Shown: piece by piece, positions 24,771 through 38,009 of the stretch
Position numbering within the stretch: position 1 is the first letter of the stretch
How the letters are laid out: every line of letters starts with the position of its first letter
Assembly: GCF_900115715.1 (NCBI RefSeq)
Contig: NZ_FOXM01000004.1
Coordinates: forward strand, 1 to 64,000
Direction of reading: 5' to 3'
Source of the DNA: Geopseudomonas sagittaria
Lineage (GTDB): Bacteria > Pseudomonadota > Gammaproteobacteria > Pseudomonadales > Pseudomonadaceae
DNA: 64,000 bases
Notes under the pieces: generated by a model
What the model saw: the letters and a program-made list of their open reading frames with translations, nothing else
What the model was told of the DNA's origin: nothing
The model's database searches: none
Made by a program: the position numbers and the translations under genes

Positions 24771-27708
24771 CCTGACCCACCTGCTGCTGATCAGCGCCGT
24801 CTACCTGCTGGTGCTGTTCGGCATCGCTTGGCTGACCGAGCGTGGCGGCGTGCTCCGCTCGCTGGTGCGCCACCCGCTGGTCTACACCCTGTCGCTGGGC
24901 GTGTACGCCAGTGCCTGGGCGTTCTATGGCGCGGTGGATCTGGCCTACCAGTACGGCTACGGCTTCCTGGCCATCTACCTGGGCCTTTCCGGCGCCTTCC
25001 TGCTGGCCCCGGTGCTGCTGCACCCGATCCTGCGCCTGACCCGCACCTACCAGCTGGCCTCGCTGGCCGACCTGTTCGCCTTCCGCTTTCGCAGCACCTG
25101 GGCCGGCACCCTGACCACAGTGTTCATGCTGATCGCAGTGCTGCCACTGCTCGCCCTACAGATCCAGGCGATCGCCGATACCGTCGGCATCATCACCGGC
25201 GAGCCGATCCGCGAACTGGTGGCGCTCGGCTTCTGCGCGCTGCTCACCCTGTTCACCATCCTGTTCGGCGCCCGCCATATCGCCACCCGCGAGCGTCATG
25301 AGGGACTGGTGATGGCCATCGCCTTCGAGTCGCTGGTCAAGCTGTGCGCCATGACCGCCATCGGCCTGTACGCGCTGTTCGGCGTGTTCGGCGGACCGAA
25401 CGACCTCGAGCAGTGGCTGCTGCAGAACCAGACCGCCCTGACCACCCTGCACACGCCGCTGCAGGAAGGCCCCTGGCGCACCCTGCTGCTGGTGTTCTTC
25501 GCCTCGGCCATCGTCATGCCGCACATGTTCCACATGGCCTTCACCGAGAACCTCAACCCGCGCGGCCTGGTCACCGCCAGCTGGGCCCTGCCGCTGTTCC
25601 TGCTGCTGATGAGCCTGGCGGTGCCGCCGATCCTGTGGAGCGGCCTCAGGCTCGGCGTCGCCACCGAACCGCAATACTTCACCCTCGGCATCGGTCTGGC
25701 CGTGGAGAATCCCTGGCTGGTGCTCGCCGCCTATGTCGGCGGCCTGTCCGCCGCCAGCGGCCTGGTCATCGTCGTCACCCTCGCCCTGTCGGGCATGGTG
25801 CTCAACCACCTCGTGCTGCCGCTGTACCAGCCGCCGGCCGAGGGCAACATCTACCGCTGGCTGAAGTGGACCCGCCGCGGCCTGATCGTCGCGATCATCG
25901 CCGCCAGCTACGGCTTCTACCAGCTGATCGCCTCGGGCCAGAACCTCTCGCACCTGGGTACCGTGTCCTTCGTCGCCACCCTGCAGTTCCTGCCCGGCGC
26001 GCTGTCGGTACTGTACTGGCCGACCGCCAACCGCCGCGGCTACATCGCCGGGCTGATCGCCGGCACCAGCGTCTGGCTGCTGACCATGCTGCTGCCGCTG
26101 ATCGGCGAGGTGCCGGGCTTCTACCTGCCGCTGCTGGACCTGGTCTACGTGCTCGACGACACCAGCTGGCACCTGGCGGCGATCGCCTCGCTGGCCGCCA
26201 ACGTGCTGGCGTTCACCCTGGTTTCGCTGTTCACCGAACCCAGCAGCGAGGAGCAGAGCGCCGCCGAGGCCTGCGCGGTGGACAACGTGCGCCGTCCGCA
26301 GCGCCGCGACCTGGTCGCCACCTCGCCGCAGGAGTTCGCCGCCGAACTGGCCAAGCCGCTCGGCGCACGCACCGCCCAGCGCGAGGTGGAGCAGGCCCTG
26401 CGCGATCTGCAGCTGCCCTTCGACGAACAGCGCCCCTACGCCCTGCGCCGCCTGCGCGACCGTCTCGAGGCCAACCTGTCCGGGCTGATGGGGCCGAGCG
26501 TGGCCCAGGACATCGTCGAGAACTTCCTGCCCTACAAGTCGGGCAGCGAGAGCTACGTCACCGAGGACATCCACTTCATCGAGAGCCGCCTGGAAGACTA
26601 CCAGTCGCGCCTCACCGGCCTGGCCGCCGAGCTCGACGCCCTGCGCCGCTACCACCGGCAGACCCTGCAGGAGCTGCCGATGGGCGTCTGCTCGCTGGCC
26701 AAGGACCGGGAGATCCTCAAGTGGAACCGGGCCATGGAAGAGCTCACCGGGATCGAGGCGCAGCGCGTGGTCGGCTCGCGTCTGGATACGCTGCCCGAGC
26801 CGTGGCGCGAGCTGCTGAGCACCTTCATCGATGCCCCCGACGAGCACCTTCACAAGCAGCGCCTGGCCCTCGACGGCCAGACCCGCTGGCTCAACCTGCA
26901 CAAGGCGGCCATCGACGAGCCGCTGGCCCCCGGCAACAGCGGCCTGGTGCTGCTGGTCGAGGACCTCACCGAAACCCAGCTGCTCGAGGATCGGCTGATC
27001 CACTCCGAGCGCCTGGCCTCGATCGGTCGCCTAGCCGCCGGGGTGGCCCACGAGATCGGCAACCCGGTCACCGGCATCGCCTGCCTGGCGCAGAACCTGC
27101 GCGAGGAGCGCGAGGGCGACGCCGAGATCATCGAGACCAGCCAGCAGATCATCGAACAGACCAAGCGCATCACCCGCATCGTCCAGTCGCTGATGAGCTT
27201 CGCCCACGCCGGCGGCCGCCAGCAGGCCAGCGAACCGGTGTGCCTGGCCGAAGTGGCCCGCGAGGCGATCAGCCTGCTGTCGCTCAACCGCGACTACGAC
27301 GTGCAGTACTTCAACCTGTGCGACCCGCAACACTGGATCGAGGGTGACCCGCAGCGCCTGGCCCAGGTGCTGATCAACCTGCTGTCCAACGCCCGCGACG
27401 CCTCGCCCCCCGGCGGCGCCATCCGCGTGCGCACCGAGGCCAGCGAGCAGACCATCGAGCTGACTGTCGAGGACGAGGGTTCGGGGATTCCCAAGTCGAT
27501 CGTCGACCGCCTGTTCGAGCCCTTCTTCACCACCAAAGACCCCGGCAAAGGGACCGGCTTGGGCCTCGCACTGGTCTATTCGATCATCGAGGAGCATTAT
27601 GGACTGATAACCATCGACAGCCCGGCAGATCCGCAGCGCCAGCTTGGCACGCGCATCCGGATCACCCTGCCGCGCTATGGCGGCCCGACGGCCCCCGAGA
27701 ACCCGTGA
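24754..27708 (+). CDS. cbrA: sensor histidine kinase CbrA (SSS-STAC-PAS-HK)
   Basis: A 984-aa membrane sensor controlling carbon/nitrogen balance and catabolite repression through CbrB. An SLC5/SSF transporter module fills about 1-500, known to transport histidine in related species. A STAC domain (about 505-600), a PAS domain (about 630-740), HisKA with HEIGNPVTG (His766) and a full HATPase with DEGSGI and GTGLGL follow. The start overlaps the end of cbrX by 17 bp. The gap of 152 bp to cbrB holds no obvious terminator, but cbrB may have its own promoter there. Confidence 0.97.
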   Translation: MPTSFNLTHLLLISAVYLLVLFGIAWLTERGGVLRSLVRHPLVYTLSLGVYASAWAFYGAVDLAYQYGYGFLAIYLGLSGAFLLAPVLLHPILRLTRTYQLASLADLFAFRFRSTWAGTLTTVFMLIAVLPLLALQIQAIADTVGIITGEPIRELVALGFCALLTLFTILFGARHIATRERHEGLVMAIAFESLVKLCAMTAIGLYALFGVFGGPNDLEQWLLQNQTALTTLHTPLQEGPWRTLLLVFFASAIVMPHMFHMAFTENLNPRGLVTASWALPLFLLLMSLAVPPILWSGLRLGVATEPQYFTLGIGLAVENPWLVLAAYVGGLSAASGLVIVVTLALSGMVLNHLVLPLYQPPAEGNIYRWLKWTRRGLIVAIIAASYGFYQLIASGQNLSHLGTVSFVATLQFLPGALSVLYWPTANRRGYIAGLIAGTSVWLLTMLLPLIGEVPGFYLPLLDLVYVLDDTSWHLAAIASLAANVLAFTLVSLFTEPSSEEQSAAEACAVDNVRRPQRRDLVATSPQEFAAELAKPLGARTAQREVEQALRDLQLPFDEQRPYALRRLRDRLEANLSGLMGPSVAQDIVENFLPYKSGSESYVTEDIHFIESRLEDYQSRLTGLAAELDALRRYHRQTLQELPMGVCSLAKDREILKWNRAMEELTGIEAQRVVGSRLDTLPEPWRELLSTFIDAPDEHLHKQRLALDGQTRWLNLHKAAIDEPLAPGNSGLVLLVEDLTETQLLEDRLIHSERLASIGRLAAGVAHEIGNPVTGIACLAQNLREEREGDAEIIETSQQIIEQTKRITRIVQSLMSFAHAGGRQQASEPVCLAEVAREAISLLSLNRDYDVQYFNLCDPQHWIEGDPQRLAQVLINLLSNARDASPPGGAIRVRTEASEQTIELTVEDEGSGIPKSIVDRLFEPFFTTKDPGKGTGLGLALVYSIIEEHYGLITIDSPADPQRQLGTRIRITLPRYGGPTAPENP

Positions 27709-27860
27709 AGCCGATGGATACTGCAAGCGTACCGCTCCGGCGAGGTGCAACCGGGCGGTCAGCCCGCCGCCCCCGCCAGGCGCCCCCGCGAAGCCGTCCG
27801 CAGAGACCGGCACAGACAGTTTCCAGCCGCTTCCGAGCACGCCGCGAGAGCTGAACAGAC

Positions 27861-29282
<1,422 letters not shown>

Positions 29283-29422
29283 GAGCCCGCTCACGACCGC
29301 GCGAGCTAGCGCCAGGCAAGGCGAAATCGGTTGAGGAAGCGGAGTTTACGAGTGGTAAATGAGCATTCCGAAACCGATCGCAACGCAGCATGACCGACGC
29401 GCAGCAGATCGTGAACAGGCTC
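29283..29422. repeat. 140-nt concentric imperfect palindrome, possible interspersed element
   Basis: Three pairs of arms share one centre near 29352: outer 29283-29297 with 29408-29422 (12 of 15 pairs), middle 29326-29332 with 29372-29378 (atcggtt / aaccgat, perfect), and inner 29345-29349 with 29355-29359 (tttac / gtaaa). It lies right after the cbrB stop and before its terminator. The design suggests a REP- or MITE-like interspersed repeat or a long folded 3' UTR. I have an impression of having seen this kind of sequence in other Pseudomonas genomes but cannot confirm it. Confidence 0.6.
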
Positions 29423-29457
29423 CGAGGTGTTACCCCGCCTCCGCCACGTAACAGCCA

Positions 29458-29491
29458 CCGGGTTCATCGGTAACGGGAACCCGGTTTTTTT
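29458..29491 (+). terminator. intrinsic terminator of cbrB
   Basis: Stem accgggtt (29458-29465) / aacccggt (29478-29485) with a 12-nt loop, followed by seven T residues. It lies between the palindromic element and the crcZ promoter, so crcZ depends mainly on its own promoter. Confidence 0.85.
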
Positions 29492-29549
29492 CACCCCGCC
29501 GGCAGCCCCTGAAAATCACAAACCATTGATTTAAAAGGAATTTTAAAAG

Positions 29550-29566
29550 TTGGCACAGCATCTGCT
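29550..29566 (+). promoter_or_regulatory. sigma-54 promoter of crcZ
   Basis: TTGGCAC-AGCAT-CTGCT: GG at 29552-29553 and GC at 29564-29565 are ten bases apart, the -24/-12 spacing required by sigma-54. The AT-rich 50 bp upstream is the likely region for CbrB and bending factors. Transcription should start near 29576. Confidence 0.9.
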
Positions 29567-29575
29567 TTAGTAATC

Positions 29576-29945
29576 GCACAACAAAAACAACAACGCTGAA
29601 CCAACACAACAAAAACAAGACGTAACGGCTCCAACACAACAAGAACAACAGGGTGGAGGCGCAGCAAACTGATTCTTTTGGAGAGGAATTGCCCGACGGG
29701 TTCTCCCTCGACCGGCACGAGAACAATAAAACTGCCCCGAGGCAGCGTCCGCAACCGGTTGACCCCGCGAGGGGAGTGGCAACATCAGCGTCCAAAGTAA
29801 TCCGTTTGTTCTTGGGTCCCGACTTGGGACTGCCAGCGGACCGCGAGGTCCGGACAGGCCATCAACAAAAACAACAAGCCTGTAGCCATAAAAAGAACAA
29901 AGCACGACCGACTTGAAGGGGGAGCCTAGGCTCCCCCTTGTGCTT
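29576..29945 (+). ncRNA. crcZ: CrcZ, Hfq/Crc-titrating small RNA
   Basis: A regulatory RNA of about 370 nt that sequesters Hfq (with Crc) and so relieves catabolite repression. Six A-rich CA motifs are visible: about 29578-29594, 29603-29620, 29633-29650, 29720-29731, 29863-29878 and 29888-29901. Motifs two and three lie in 30-nt units that start with the same ten bases. A 24-bp perfect palindrome at 29916-29939 forms the 3' stem. It lies between cbrB and pcnB, the standard location, behind a sigma-54 promoter. The 3' end is estimated. Base composition is clearly AT-richer than the flanking genes. Confidence 0.95.
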
Positions 29946-30023
29946 TGCGCCGCGAAGTGCGCCTTCGCGGGCGCGACCTCCTCCGCGTTTGCCCCTCCCG
30001 CGTTCACCATCGCCACCGGCCAG

Positions 30024-30032
30024 TGCTAGAAT
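30024..30032 (+). promoter_or_regulatory. candidate extended -10 promoter of pcnB
   Basis: TGCTAGAAT is an extended -10 element (TG, one base, TAGAAT at 30027-30032) followed by a GC-rich stretch, 57 bp before the pcnB start. No clear -35 is seen, as is common for this class. Confidence 0.5.
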
Positions 30033-30089
30033 TCGCCTCCATTGCGCGGGGCCGATCCTGCCCCCGCCCTATCCGGTAACCAGTAGCCC

Positions 30090-31475
30090 ATGCTGAAAAA
30101 GCTGTTCCAGTCCATCCGCTCCCCCCTGCGCCGCGCGCGCGCCGTCCGCACGACGCCGGAAGTTCTCGGCAGCAGCCAGCACCCGCTGCGCCACGAACAG
30201 ATCAGCCGCAATGCCGTCGGCGTGGTCGATCGCCTGCAGCGAGCCGGCTACCAGGCCTACCTGGTCGGTGGCTGCGTGCGCGACCTGCTGCTGGGGGTCG
30301 AGCCCAAGGACTTCGACGTGGCCACCAGCGCCACGCCCGAACAGGTGCGTGCCGAGTTCCGCAACGCCCGGGTGATCGGCCGGCGCTTCAAGCTGGTGCA
30401 TGTGCACTTCGGCCGCGAGATCATCGAGGTCGCCACCTTCCGTACCAATCACCCGCAGGGCGAGGACGACGAGGACAGCCATCTGGCGGCGCGCAACGAG
30501 AGCGGGCGCATCCTGCGCGACAACGTCTATGGCAGCCAGGAAGACGACGCCCAGCGCCGCGACTTCACCATCAACGCGCTGTACTACGATCCGGCCAGCG
30601 AGCGCATCCTCGACTACGCCCACGGCATGCACGACATCCGCAACCGCCTGGTGCGTCTGATCGGCGATCCCACCCAGCGCTACCAGGAAGACCCGGTGCG
30701 CATGCTGCGCGCGGTGCGCTTTGCCGCCAAACTCGACTTCGACATCGAGAAGCACAGCGCCGCACCGATCCGCCAGCTGGCGCACCTGCTCAACGACATT
30801 CCCGCCTCGCGCCTGTTCGACGAGGTCCTCAAGCTGTTTCTCGCCGGCCAGGGCGAGCGCACCTTCGACCTGCTCTGCGAGTACGGCCTGTTCGCGCCGC
30901 TGTTCCCGGCCAGTGCCGCCGCGCTCAAGCGCGAGCCGGAGTATGTCGGCAGCCTGATCCGTCAGGCGCTGGCCAATACCGACGAACGCATCCGCCTCGG
31001 CAAGCCGGTCACCCCCGCGTTCCTGTTCGCCGCGCTGCTCTGGCCGGCGCTGCCCGCGCGTGCCGCCGCCCTGCAGGCCAGCGGCCTGCCGCCGATTCCG
31101 GCGCTGCAGGAAGCCGCCCACGAGGTGATCGGCGAGCAGTGCCGGCGCACCGCTATTCCCAAGCGCTTCTCCCTGCCGCTGCGCGAAATCTGGGACATGC
31201 AGGAACGCCTGCCGCGCCGCCAGGGCCGCCGCGCCGACCTGCTGCTGGAAAACCCGCGCTTCCGCGCCGGCTACGACTTCCTGCTGCTGCGCGAAAGCGC
31301 CGGCGAAGAAACCGGCGACCTCGGCGACTGGTGGACCCGCTACCAGGAAGTCAGTGACGGCGAGCGACGCAACATGATCCGCGAGCTGAGCAGCGGCCCC
31401 GACGGCGCCAAGGCCCCGCGCAAGCGCCGGCGCAATCCGCGCAAGCGCGCGCCGAGCGGCCAGTCGCAGGAGTAA
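30090..31475 (+). CDS. pcnB: poly(A) polymerase I
   Basis: A 461-aa nucleotidyltransferase that adds 3' A tails to RNA and promotes decay. The class II NTase core is complete: LVGGCVRDLLLG at 58-69, then KDFDVATSATPEQV with metal-binding Asp74 and Asp76. RRDFTINALYYD and RYQEDPVRMLRAVRFAAKL follow at about 152-230. A basic C-terminal tail (RKRRRNPRKRAP) probably binds RNA. An N-terminal basic segment of about 25 residues precedes the domain. folK follows after 7 bp, so the pair is one operon, a common arrangement. Confidence 0.96.
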   Translation: MLKKLFQSIRSPLRRARAVRTTPEVLGSSQHPLRHEQISRNAVGVVDRLQRAGYQAYLVGGCVRDLLLGVEPKDFDVATSATPEQVRAEFRNARVIGRRFKLVHVHFGREIIEVATFRTNHPQGEDDEDSHLAARNESGRILRDNVYGSQEDDAQRRDFTINALYYDPASERILDYAHGMHDIRNRLVRLIGDPTQRYQEDPVRMLRAVRFAAKLDFDIEKHSAAPIRQLAHLLNDIPASRLFDEVLKLFLAGQGERTFDLLCEYGLFAPLFPASAAALKREPEYVGSLIRQALANTDERIRLGKPVTPAFLFAALLWPALPARAAALQASGLPPIPALQEAAHEVIGEQCRRTAIPKRFSLPLREIWDMQERLPRRQGRRADLLLENPRFRAGYDFLLLRESAGEETGDLGDWWTRYQEVSDGERRNMIRELSSGPDGAKAPRKRRRNPRKRAPSGQSQE

Positions 31476-31482
31476 CCACGCG

Positions 31483-31995
31483 ATGCCACGCGTCTATATC
31501 GGCCTGGGCAGCAACCTGGCCGAGCCGGTTCAGCAGCTGCAGGCGGCCCTCGCCGCCATCGGCCAGCTGCCGCGCTGCCGGCTGGCTGCGGTGTCCTCGC
31601 TGTATGCCAGCGACCCGCTCGGCCCGCCCGACCAGCCGCGCTACGTCAACGCCGTGGCGGCACTGGACTGCGAGCTGGCCCCGCTCGAACTGCTCGACGC
31701 ACTGCAGGCCATCGAGCGCGAACAGGGCCGCGTGCGCAAGACCGAGCGCTGGGGGCCGCGCACCCTCGATCTGGACATCCTGCTGTTCGGCGACCTGCAA
31801 CTGGACGAGGAGCGCCTCTGCGTGCCGCACTACCATATGCACGCGCGGGCCTTCGTGCTCTACCCGCTGGCGGAGATCGCCGCCGACCTGGTGCTGCCCG
31901 ACGGCCAGGCGCTGCAGACACTGCTGGCCAACTGCCCGTTCGAGGGCCTCGAGCGCCTGGGCGACGGTGACAAGCCGGCGGTAACGGCCGGGTGA
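31483..31995 (+). CDS. folK: 6-hydroxymethyl-7,8-dihydropterin pyrophosphokinase (HPPK)
   Basis: HPPK (170 aa) transfers pyrophosphate from ATP to hydroxymethyl-dihydropterin in folate synthesis, just before the step catalysed by FolP (encoded at 54301-55152 in this window). IGLGSNL at 5-11, the signature RWGPRTLDLDILLFGD at about 88-103 with the metal-binding Asp pair, and PHYHMHARAFVLYPL all fit the family. Translationally close to pcnB (7 bp). Confidence 0.95.
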   Translation: MPRVYIGLGSNLAEPVQQLQAALAAIGQLPRCRLAAVSSLYASDPLGPPDQPRYVNAVAALDCELAPLELLDALQAIEREQGRVRKTERWGPRTLDLDILLFGDLQLDEERLCVPHYHMHARAFVLYPLAEIAADLVLPDGQALQTLLANCPFEGLERLGDGDKPAVTAG

Positions 31996-32012
31996 ATGGG
32001 TAACAGCGCACA

Positions 32013-32041
32013 TTGACTTCACCGCCCCCCATCGGGACTAT
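32013..32041 (+). promoter_or_regulatory. possible promoter of panBCD
   Basis: TTGACT (32013-32018), 17-bp spacer, GACTAT (32036-32041), 51 bp before panB. The -10 is poor, so this is tentative. Confidence 0.35.
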
Positions 32042-32091
32042 AGGCACCGTTTGCCCGCGCCCGCTTTCTGTGCGCCAACGAGGATTTCTTG

Positions 32092-32886
32092 ATGGCTGAT
32101 GTCACCCTCACCACTCTGCGCGGTCTCAAGCAGAACGGCGAGAAGATCGTCATGTTGACCTGCTACGACGCGACCTTCGCCGCCGCCGCCTGCGCGGCCG
32201 GCGTCGAGGTGCTGCTGATCGGCGATTCGCTCGGCAATGTCCTGCAGGGCCACGACAGCACCCTGCCGGTCAGCGTGGCCGACATGGCCTACCACACCGC
32301 CTGCGTCAAGCGCGGCAACCAGGGCGCGCTGATCCTCGCCGACCTGCCGTTCATGAGCTACGCCACCCTCGAGCAGGCGCTGGACAGCAGCGCCGCACTG
32401 ATGCGCGCCGGCGCGCACATGGTCAAGCTCGAAGGCGGCGCCTGGCTGGCCGACAGCGTGCGCCGTCTGGCCGAGAACGGCATCCCGGCCTGCGTGCATC
32501 TGGGTCTCACCCCGCAGTCGGTCAACGTGTTCGGCGGCTACAAGGTGCAGGGCCGCGACGCGGCCCGCGCCCGCGAGATGCGCGAGGCGGCGCTTGCCCT
32601 CGAGCAGGCCGGCGCGGCCATGCTCCTGCTCGAATGCGTGCCCAGTGCCCTGGCCGCCGAGATCAGCCGTTCGGTACGCATTCCGGTGATCGGCATCGGC
32701 GCCGGCGTCGACACCGACGGCCAGGTACTGGTGCTGCACGACATGCTCGGCCTCAACCCGCGCCCGGCGAAGTTCGTGCGCAACTTCATGGCCGGCCAGG
32801 CCAGCATCCAGGATGCCCTGGCTGCCTACACCCAGGCCGTCAAGACCGCCCAATTCCCCGCTCCAGAACACGGTTTCTCCGCATGA
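32092..32886 (+). CDS. panB: 3-methyl-2-oxobutanoate hydroxymethyltransferase
   Basis: PanB (264 aa) makes ketopantoate from alpha-ketoisovalerate, a product of the ilv pathway, the first step of pantothenate synthesis. Visible motifs: [27 protein letters not shown] (about 43-60, metal-binding Asp), [20 protein letters not shown] and GIGAG. The ATG at 32092 has GAGGA at eight bases; a TTG codon just before it is not needed. Overlaps panC by four bases (ATGA). Confidence 0.96.
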   Translation: MADVTLTTLRGLKQNGEKIVMLTCYDATFAAAACAAGVEVLLIGDSLGNVLQGHDSTLPVSVADMAYHTACVKRGNQGALILADLPFMSYATLEQALDSSAALMRAGAHMVKLEGGAWLADSVRRLAENGIPACVHLGLTPQSVNVFGGYKVQGRDAARAREMREAALALEQAGAAMLLLECVPSALAAEISRSVRIPVIGIGAGVDTDGQVLVLHDMLGLNPRPAKFVRNFMAGQASIQDALAAYTQAVKTAQFPAPEHGFSA

Positions 32887-33743
32887 TCACCGTCAAGACC
32901 GTTCGCGAACTGCGCGCCGCCGTCGCCCGCGCGCGCAGCGAAGGCAAGCGCATCGGCCTGGTGCCGACCATGGGCAACCTGCATGCCGGCCACGCCGCCC
33001 TGGTGACCAAGGCCGCCCAGCGCTGCGACTTCGTGGTAGCCAGCATCTTCGTCAACCCGCTGCAGTTCGGCGCCGGCGAAGACCTCGACAGCTACCCGCG
33101 CACCCTCGCCGCCGACCAGGAAAGGCTCCTCGAAGCCGGTTGCCAGCTGCTGTTCGCGCCCACCGTCGAGGAAATGTACCCCGACGGCATGGCCGGGCAG
33201 ACGCTGGTCAGCGTCCCGGGCGTCTCCGCGGGCCTGTGCGGTGGCAGCCGCCCCGGCCATTTCGACGGCGTCGCCACGGTGGTCACCAAGCTGTTCCACA
33301 TGGTCCAGCCCGACCTGGCGATCTTCGGCGAGAAGGACTTCCAGCAGCTGGCGGTGATCCGCAAGCTGGTGCGCGATCTCAACCTGCCGATCCAGATCAT
33401 CGGCGAGCCCACCGTGCGCGCCGCCGACGGCCTGGCGCTGTCCTCGCGCAACGGCTACCTCAACGAGGAGCAGCGCGCCATCGCGCCGCAGCTGTACCAG
33501 ACCCTCAGCGATATCGCTGCCGCCCTGCGGCGCGGCGAGAGCGACCATGCCGCCCTGCTCGACGGCGCCCGCGCCCGGCTGACTGCCGCCGGCTTCGTGC
33601 CGGACTACCTGGAAATCCGCAACCCGCTCACCCTGTGCCCGGCCACACCGGCCGACCGCCAGCTGGTGATTCTCGCCGCAGCCCGCCTCGGTGCTCCCCG
33701 GCTGATCGACAACCTGTTCGTGGATCTCGACGCCACGGCCTGA
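32883..33743 (+). CDS. panC: pantothenate synthetase
   Basis: PanC (286 aa) joins pantoate and beta-alanine using ATP. The HIGH-like motif is [12 protein letters not shown] (about 24-35). [16 protein letters not shown] and the KMSKS-like SSRNGYL (about 188-194) are all in place. Start is the ATG of an ATGA overlap with panB. It uses beta-alanine made by PanD, whose gene follows after 13 bp, so the three genes form one pathway operon. Confidence 0.96.
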   Translation: MITVKTVRELRAAVARARSEGKRIGLVPTMGNLHAGHAALVTKAAQRCDFVVASIFVNPLQFGAGEDLDSYPRTLAADQERLLEAGCQLLFAPTVEEMYPDGMAGQTLVSVPGVSAGLCGGSRPGHFDGVATVVTKLFHMVQPDLAIFGEKDFQQLAVIRKLVRDLNLPIQIIGEPTVRAADGLALSSRNGYLNEEQRAIAPQLYQTLSDIAAALRRGESDHAALLDGARARLTAAGFVPDYLEIRNPLTLCPATPADRQLVILAAARLGAPRLIDNLFVDLDATA

Positions 33744-33756
33744 CGAGGAACCCGCC

Positions 33757-34137
33757 ATGCATAGCATCATGCTCAAAGCCAAGCTGCACCGCGCCGAAGT
33801 GACCCATTCCGTACTGGACTACGAAGGCTCCTGTGCCATCGATGGCGAATGGCTGGATCTGGCCGGCATCCGCGAATACGAGCAGATCCAGATCTACAAC
33901 ATCGACAACGGCGAGCGCTTCACCACCTACGCCATCCGCGCCGAGGAAGGCTCGAAGATGATCTCGGTGAACGGCGCCGCCGCGCACAAGGCCGACGTCG
34001 GTCATCGGGTGATCGTCTGCGCCTTCGCCCACTACAGCGAGGCCGAGCTGGCCCAGCACAAGCCGCGCATGCTGTATTTCACCCCGGGCAACGCGCTCAG
34101 CCACACCAGCCACGCGATCCCCGTCCAGGTCGCCTGA
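33757..34137 (+). CDS. panD: aspartate 1-decarboxylase (pyruvoyl enzyme)
   Basis: PanD (126 aa) decarboxylates aspartate to beta-alanine. The self-cleavage site Gly24-Ser25 (YEGSCAID) is present; cleavage makes the pyruvoyl cofactor from Ser25. Length is normal for the family. Last gene of panBCD and followed by a strong stem-loop. Confidence 0.97.
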   Translation: MHSIMLKAKLHRAEVTHSVLDYEGSCAIDGEWLDLAGIREYEQIQIYNIDNGERFTTYAIRAEEGSKMISVNGAAAHKADVGHRVIVCAFAHYSEAELAQHKPRMLYFTPGNALSHTSHAIPVQVA

Positions 34138-34156
34138 CCGCGCGGCACGCAGCACC

Positions 34157-34190
34157 GACAAGCCCGGACCCGCTCCGGGCTTGTCACTTT
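34157..34190 (+). terminator. terminator of panBCD
   Basis: A perfect 12-bp stem (gacaagcccgga / tccgggcttgtc) with a 5-nt loop, then acttt. It sits between panD and pgi. Confidence 0.8.
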
Positions 34191-34222
34191 CCACGCCCCA
34201 CGCCCAGACACCGGATCAGTCG

Positions 34223-35887
34223 ATGCCCCACTACCTCAAGCCGCTGGATGCCACCCAACAACCGGCCTGGCAGGCCCTGCGCGCCCAGCGCGGGCAGATG
34301 CAGACGTTCAACCTGCGCGAGGCCTTCGCCGCCGACCCGCAACGCTTCCAGCGCTACTCGCTGAACAGCGGCGGGCTGTTTCTCGACTATTCGAAGAACC
34401 TGATCGACGCGCGCAGCCACGCGCTGCTGGTCGAGCTGGCCGAGCAGATGAACCTGCGCCAGGCCATCGAGCAGCTGTTCGCCGGCGCCCCGCTGAATGC
34501 CTCGGAAAACCGCCCGGCCCTGCATACCGCGCTGCGCCGACCGATCGGCGAGCAGGTAATGGTCAACGGCGTCGACGTGATGCCCGAGGTGCACCGCGTG
34601 CTCGGCCAGATGACCGAACTGGTGCAGCGCATCCACAACGGCCTGTGGCGTGGCTTCACCGAGAAGCCGATCACCGACGTGGTCAACATCGGCATCGGCG
34701 GCTCGTTCCTCGGCCCGCAGCTGGTCTCCGAAGCGTTGCTGCCGTTCGCCCAGCGCGGCGTACGCTGCCACTACCTGGCCAACATCGACGGCAGCGAGTT
34801 CCACGAGCTGACCACCGGGCTGCGCGCGGAAACCACCCTGTTCATCGTCTCCTCGAAGTCCTTCGGCACCCTCGAGACGCTGAAGAACGCCCAGGCCGCG
34901 CGCCGCTGGGTGCTCGCCCAGGGCGCCCGCGAGAGCGACCTGCACCGCCACTTCATCGCCGTATCGAGCAATCGCCAGGCCGCCGTGGCGTTCGGCATCG
35001 CCGAAGAAAACATCTTCCCGATGTGGGACTGGGTCGGTGGGCGCTACTCGCTGTGGTCGGCCATCGGCCTGCCGATCGCCCTGGCCATCGGCATGGGCAA
35101 CTTCAAGGAACTGCTGTCCGGCGCCTACCAGATGGACCAGCACTTCCAGAGCGCGCCGTTCGCCGAGAACATGCCGGTGCTGCTGGGCCTGCTGGGCGTC
35201 TGGTACAGCGACTTCTGGGATGCCCACAGCCACGCGATCCTGCCCTACGACCACCACCTGCGCAATTTCAACCAGCACCTGCAGCAGCTGGACATGGAAT
35301 CCAACGGCAAGCGCGTGCGCCAGGACGGCAGTCCGGTCAGCTGCGGCACCGGCCCGGTGATCTGGGGCGGCGTCGGCTGCAACGGCCAGCACGCCTACCA
35401 CCAGTTGCTGCACCAGGGCACCCGGCTGATTCCCGCCGACTTCATCGTCCCGGTGACCAGCTACAACCCGCTGGCCGACCATCACCAGTGGCTGTACGCC
35501 AACTGCCTGTCGCAGAGCCAGGCGCTGATGCGCGGCAAGACCCACGCCGAGGCCGAGGCGGAGTTGCGCGCCCAGGGCCTGAGCGAGGAGGAAGTGCAGC
35601 GCCTGGCGCCGCACAAGGCGATCCCCGGCAACCGGCCGAGCAACACCCTGGTCCTCGAGCGCGTCAGCCCGCAGCGCCTCGGCGCACTGATCGCCCTCTA
35701 CGAACACAAGGTGTTCGTGCAGAGCGTGATCTGGGGCATCAACGCCTTCGACCAGTGGGGCGTGGAACTGGGCAAGGAGCTGGGCAAGAACCTCTACGGA
35801 CGTCTCACCGGCCTGGAGCAGAGTCCGGCCGAGGATGGCTCGACCCAGGGCCTGATCGAGTTCTTCCGCGCCCGCCATCGCGGCTGA
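34223..35887 (+). CDS. pgi: glucose-6-phosphate isomerase
   Basis: Pgi (554 aa) interconverts glucose-6-phosphate and fructose-6-phosphate. Both family signatures are clear: [22 protein letters not shown] (about 269-290, ends the first block) and the C-terminal [30 protein letters not shown] binds phosphate. The ATG at 34223 gives 554 aa, the usual Pseudomonas length; an upstream TTG frame would begin inside the panD terminator. Followed by a GC-rich terminator. Confidence 0.96.
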   Translation: MPHYLKPLDATQQPAWQALRAQRGQMQTFNLREAFAADPQRFQRYSLNSGGLFLDYSKNLIDARSHALLVELAEQMNLRQAIEQLFAGAPLNASENRPALHTALRRPIGEQVMVNGVDVMPEVHRVLGQMTELVQRIHNGLWRGFTEKPITDVVNIGIGGSFLGPQLVSEALLPFAQRGVRCHYLANIDGSEFHELTTGLRAETTLFIVSSKSFGTLETLKNAQAARRWVLAQGARESDLHRHFIAVSSNRQAAVAFGIAEENIFPMWDWVGGRYSLWSAIGLPIALAIGMGNFKELLSGAYQMDQHFQSAPFAENMPVLLGLLGVWYSDFWDAHSHAILPYDHHLRNFNQHLQQLDMESNGKRVRQDGSPVSCGTGPVIWGGVGCNGQHAYHQLLHQGTRLIPADFIVPVTSYNPLADHHQWLYANCLSQSQALMRGKTHAEAEAELRAQGLSEEEVQRLAPHKAIPGNRPSNTLVLERVSPQRLGALIALYEHKVFVQSVIWGINAFDQWGVELGKELGKNLYGRLTGLEQSPAEDGSTQGLIEFFRARHRG

Positions 35888-35898
35888 TCCCGCGTCTG

Positions 35899-35930
35899 CG
35901 GCCCGCCGCCCCACGGCGGGCCGTCACTTG
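35899..35930 (+). terminator. terminator of pgi
   Basis: A perfect 10-bp GC stem (cggcccgccg / cggcgggccg) with a 5-nt loop, 11 bp after the pgi stop; only a short pyrimidine tract follows. Confidence 0.65.
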
Positions 35931-35992
35931 AAAGCCACCCCATCCGGGTCCACGCTAAAGGGCATCGCGCACGACCACGCAGGATCGCCGCC

Positions 35993-37930
<1,938 letters not shown>

Positions 37931-38009
37931 ACCGTGACCACGGAAAAACCCGCAGGCCGGCGTGCGGACCGCTGATAGAATAAGCGCCCAACACTCAGAG
38001 GAGACGCGC

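Noticed and set aside
29567-30016. Open frames on the minus strand across crcZ (up to 149 codons)
   Set aside because: The region is fully explained by the CrcZ RNA, its promoter and A-rich motifs; the frames show no domain.
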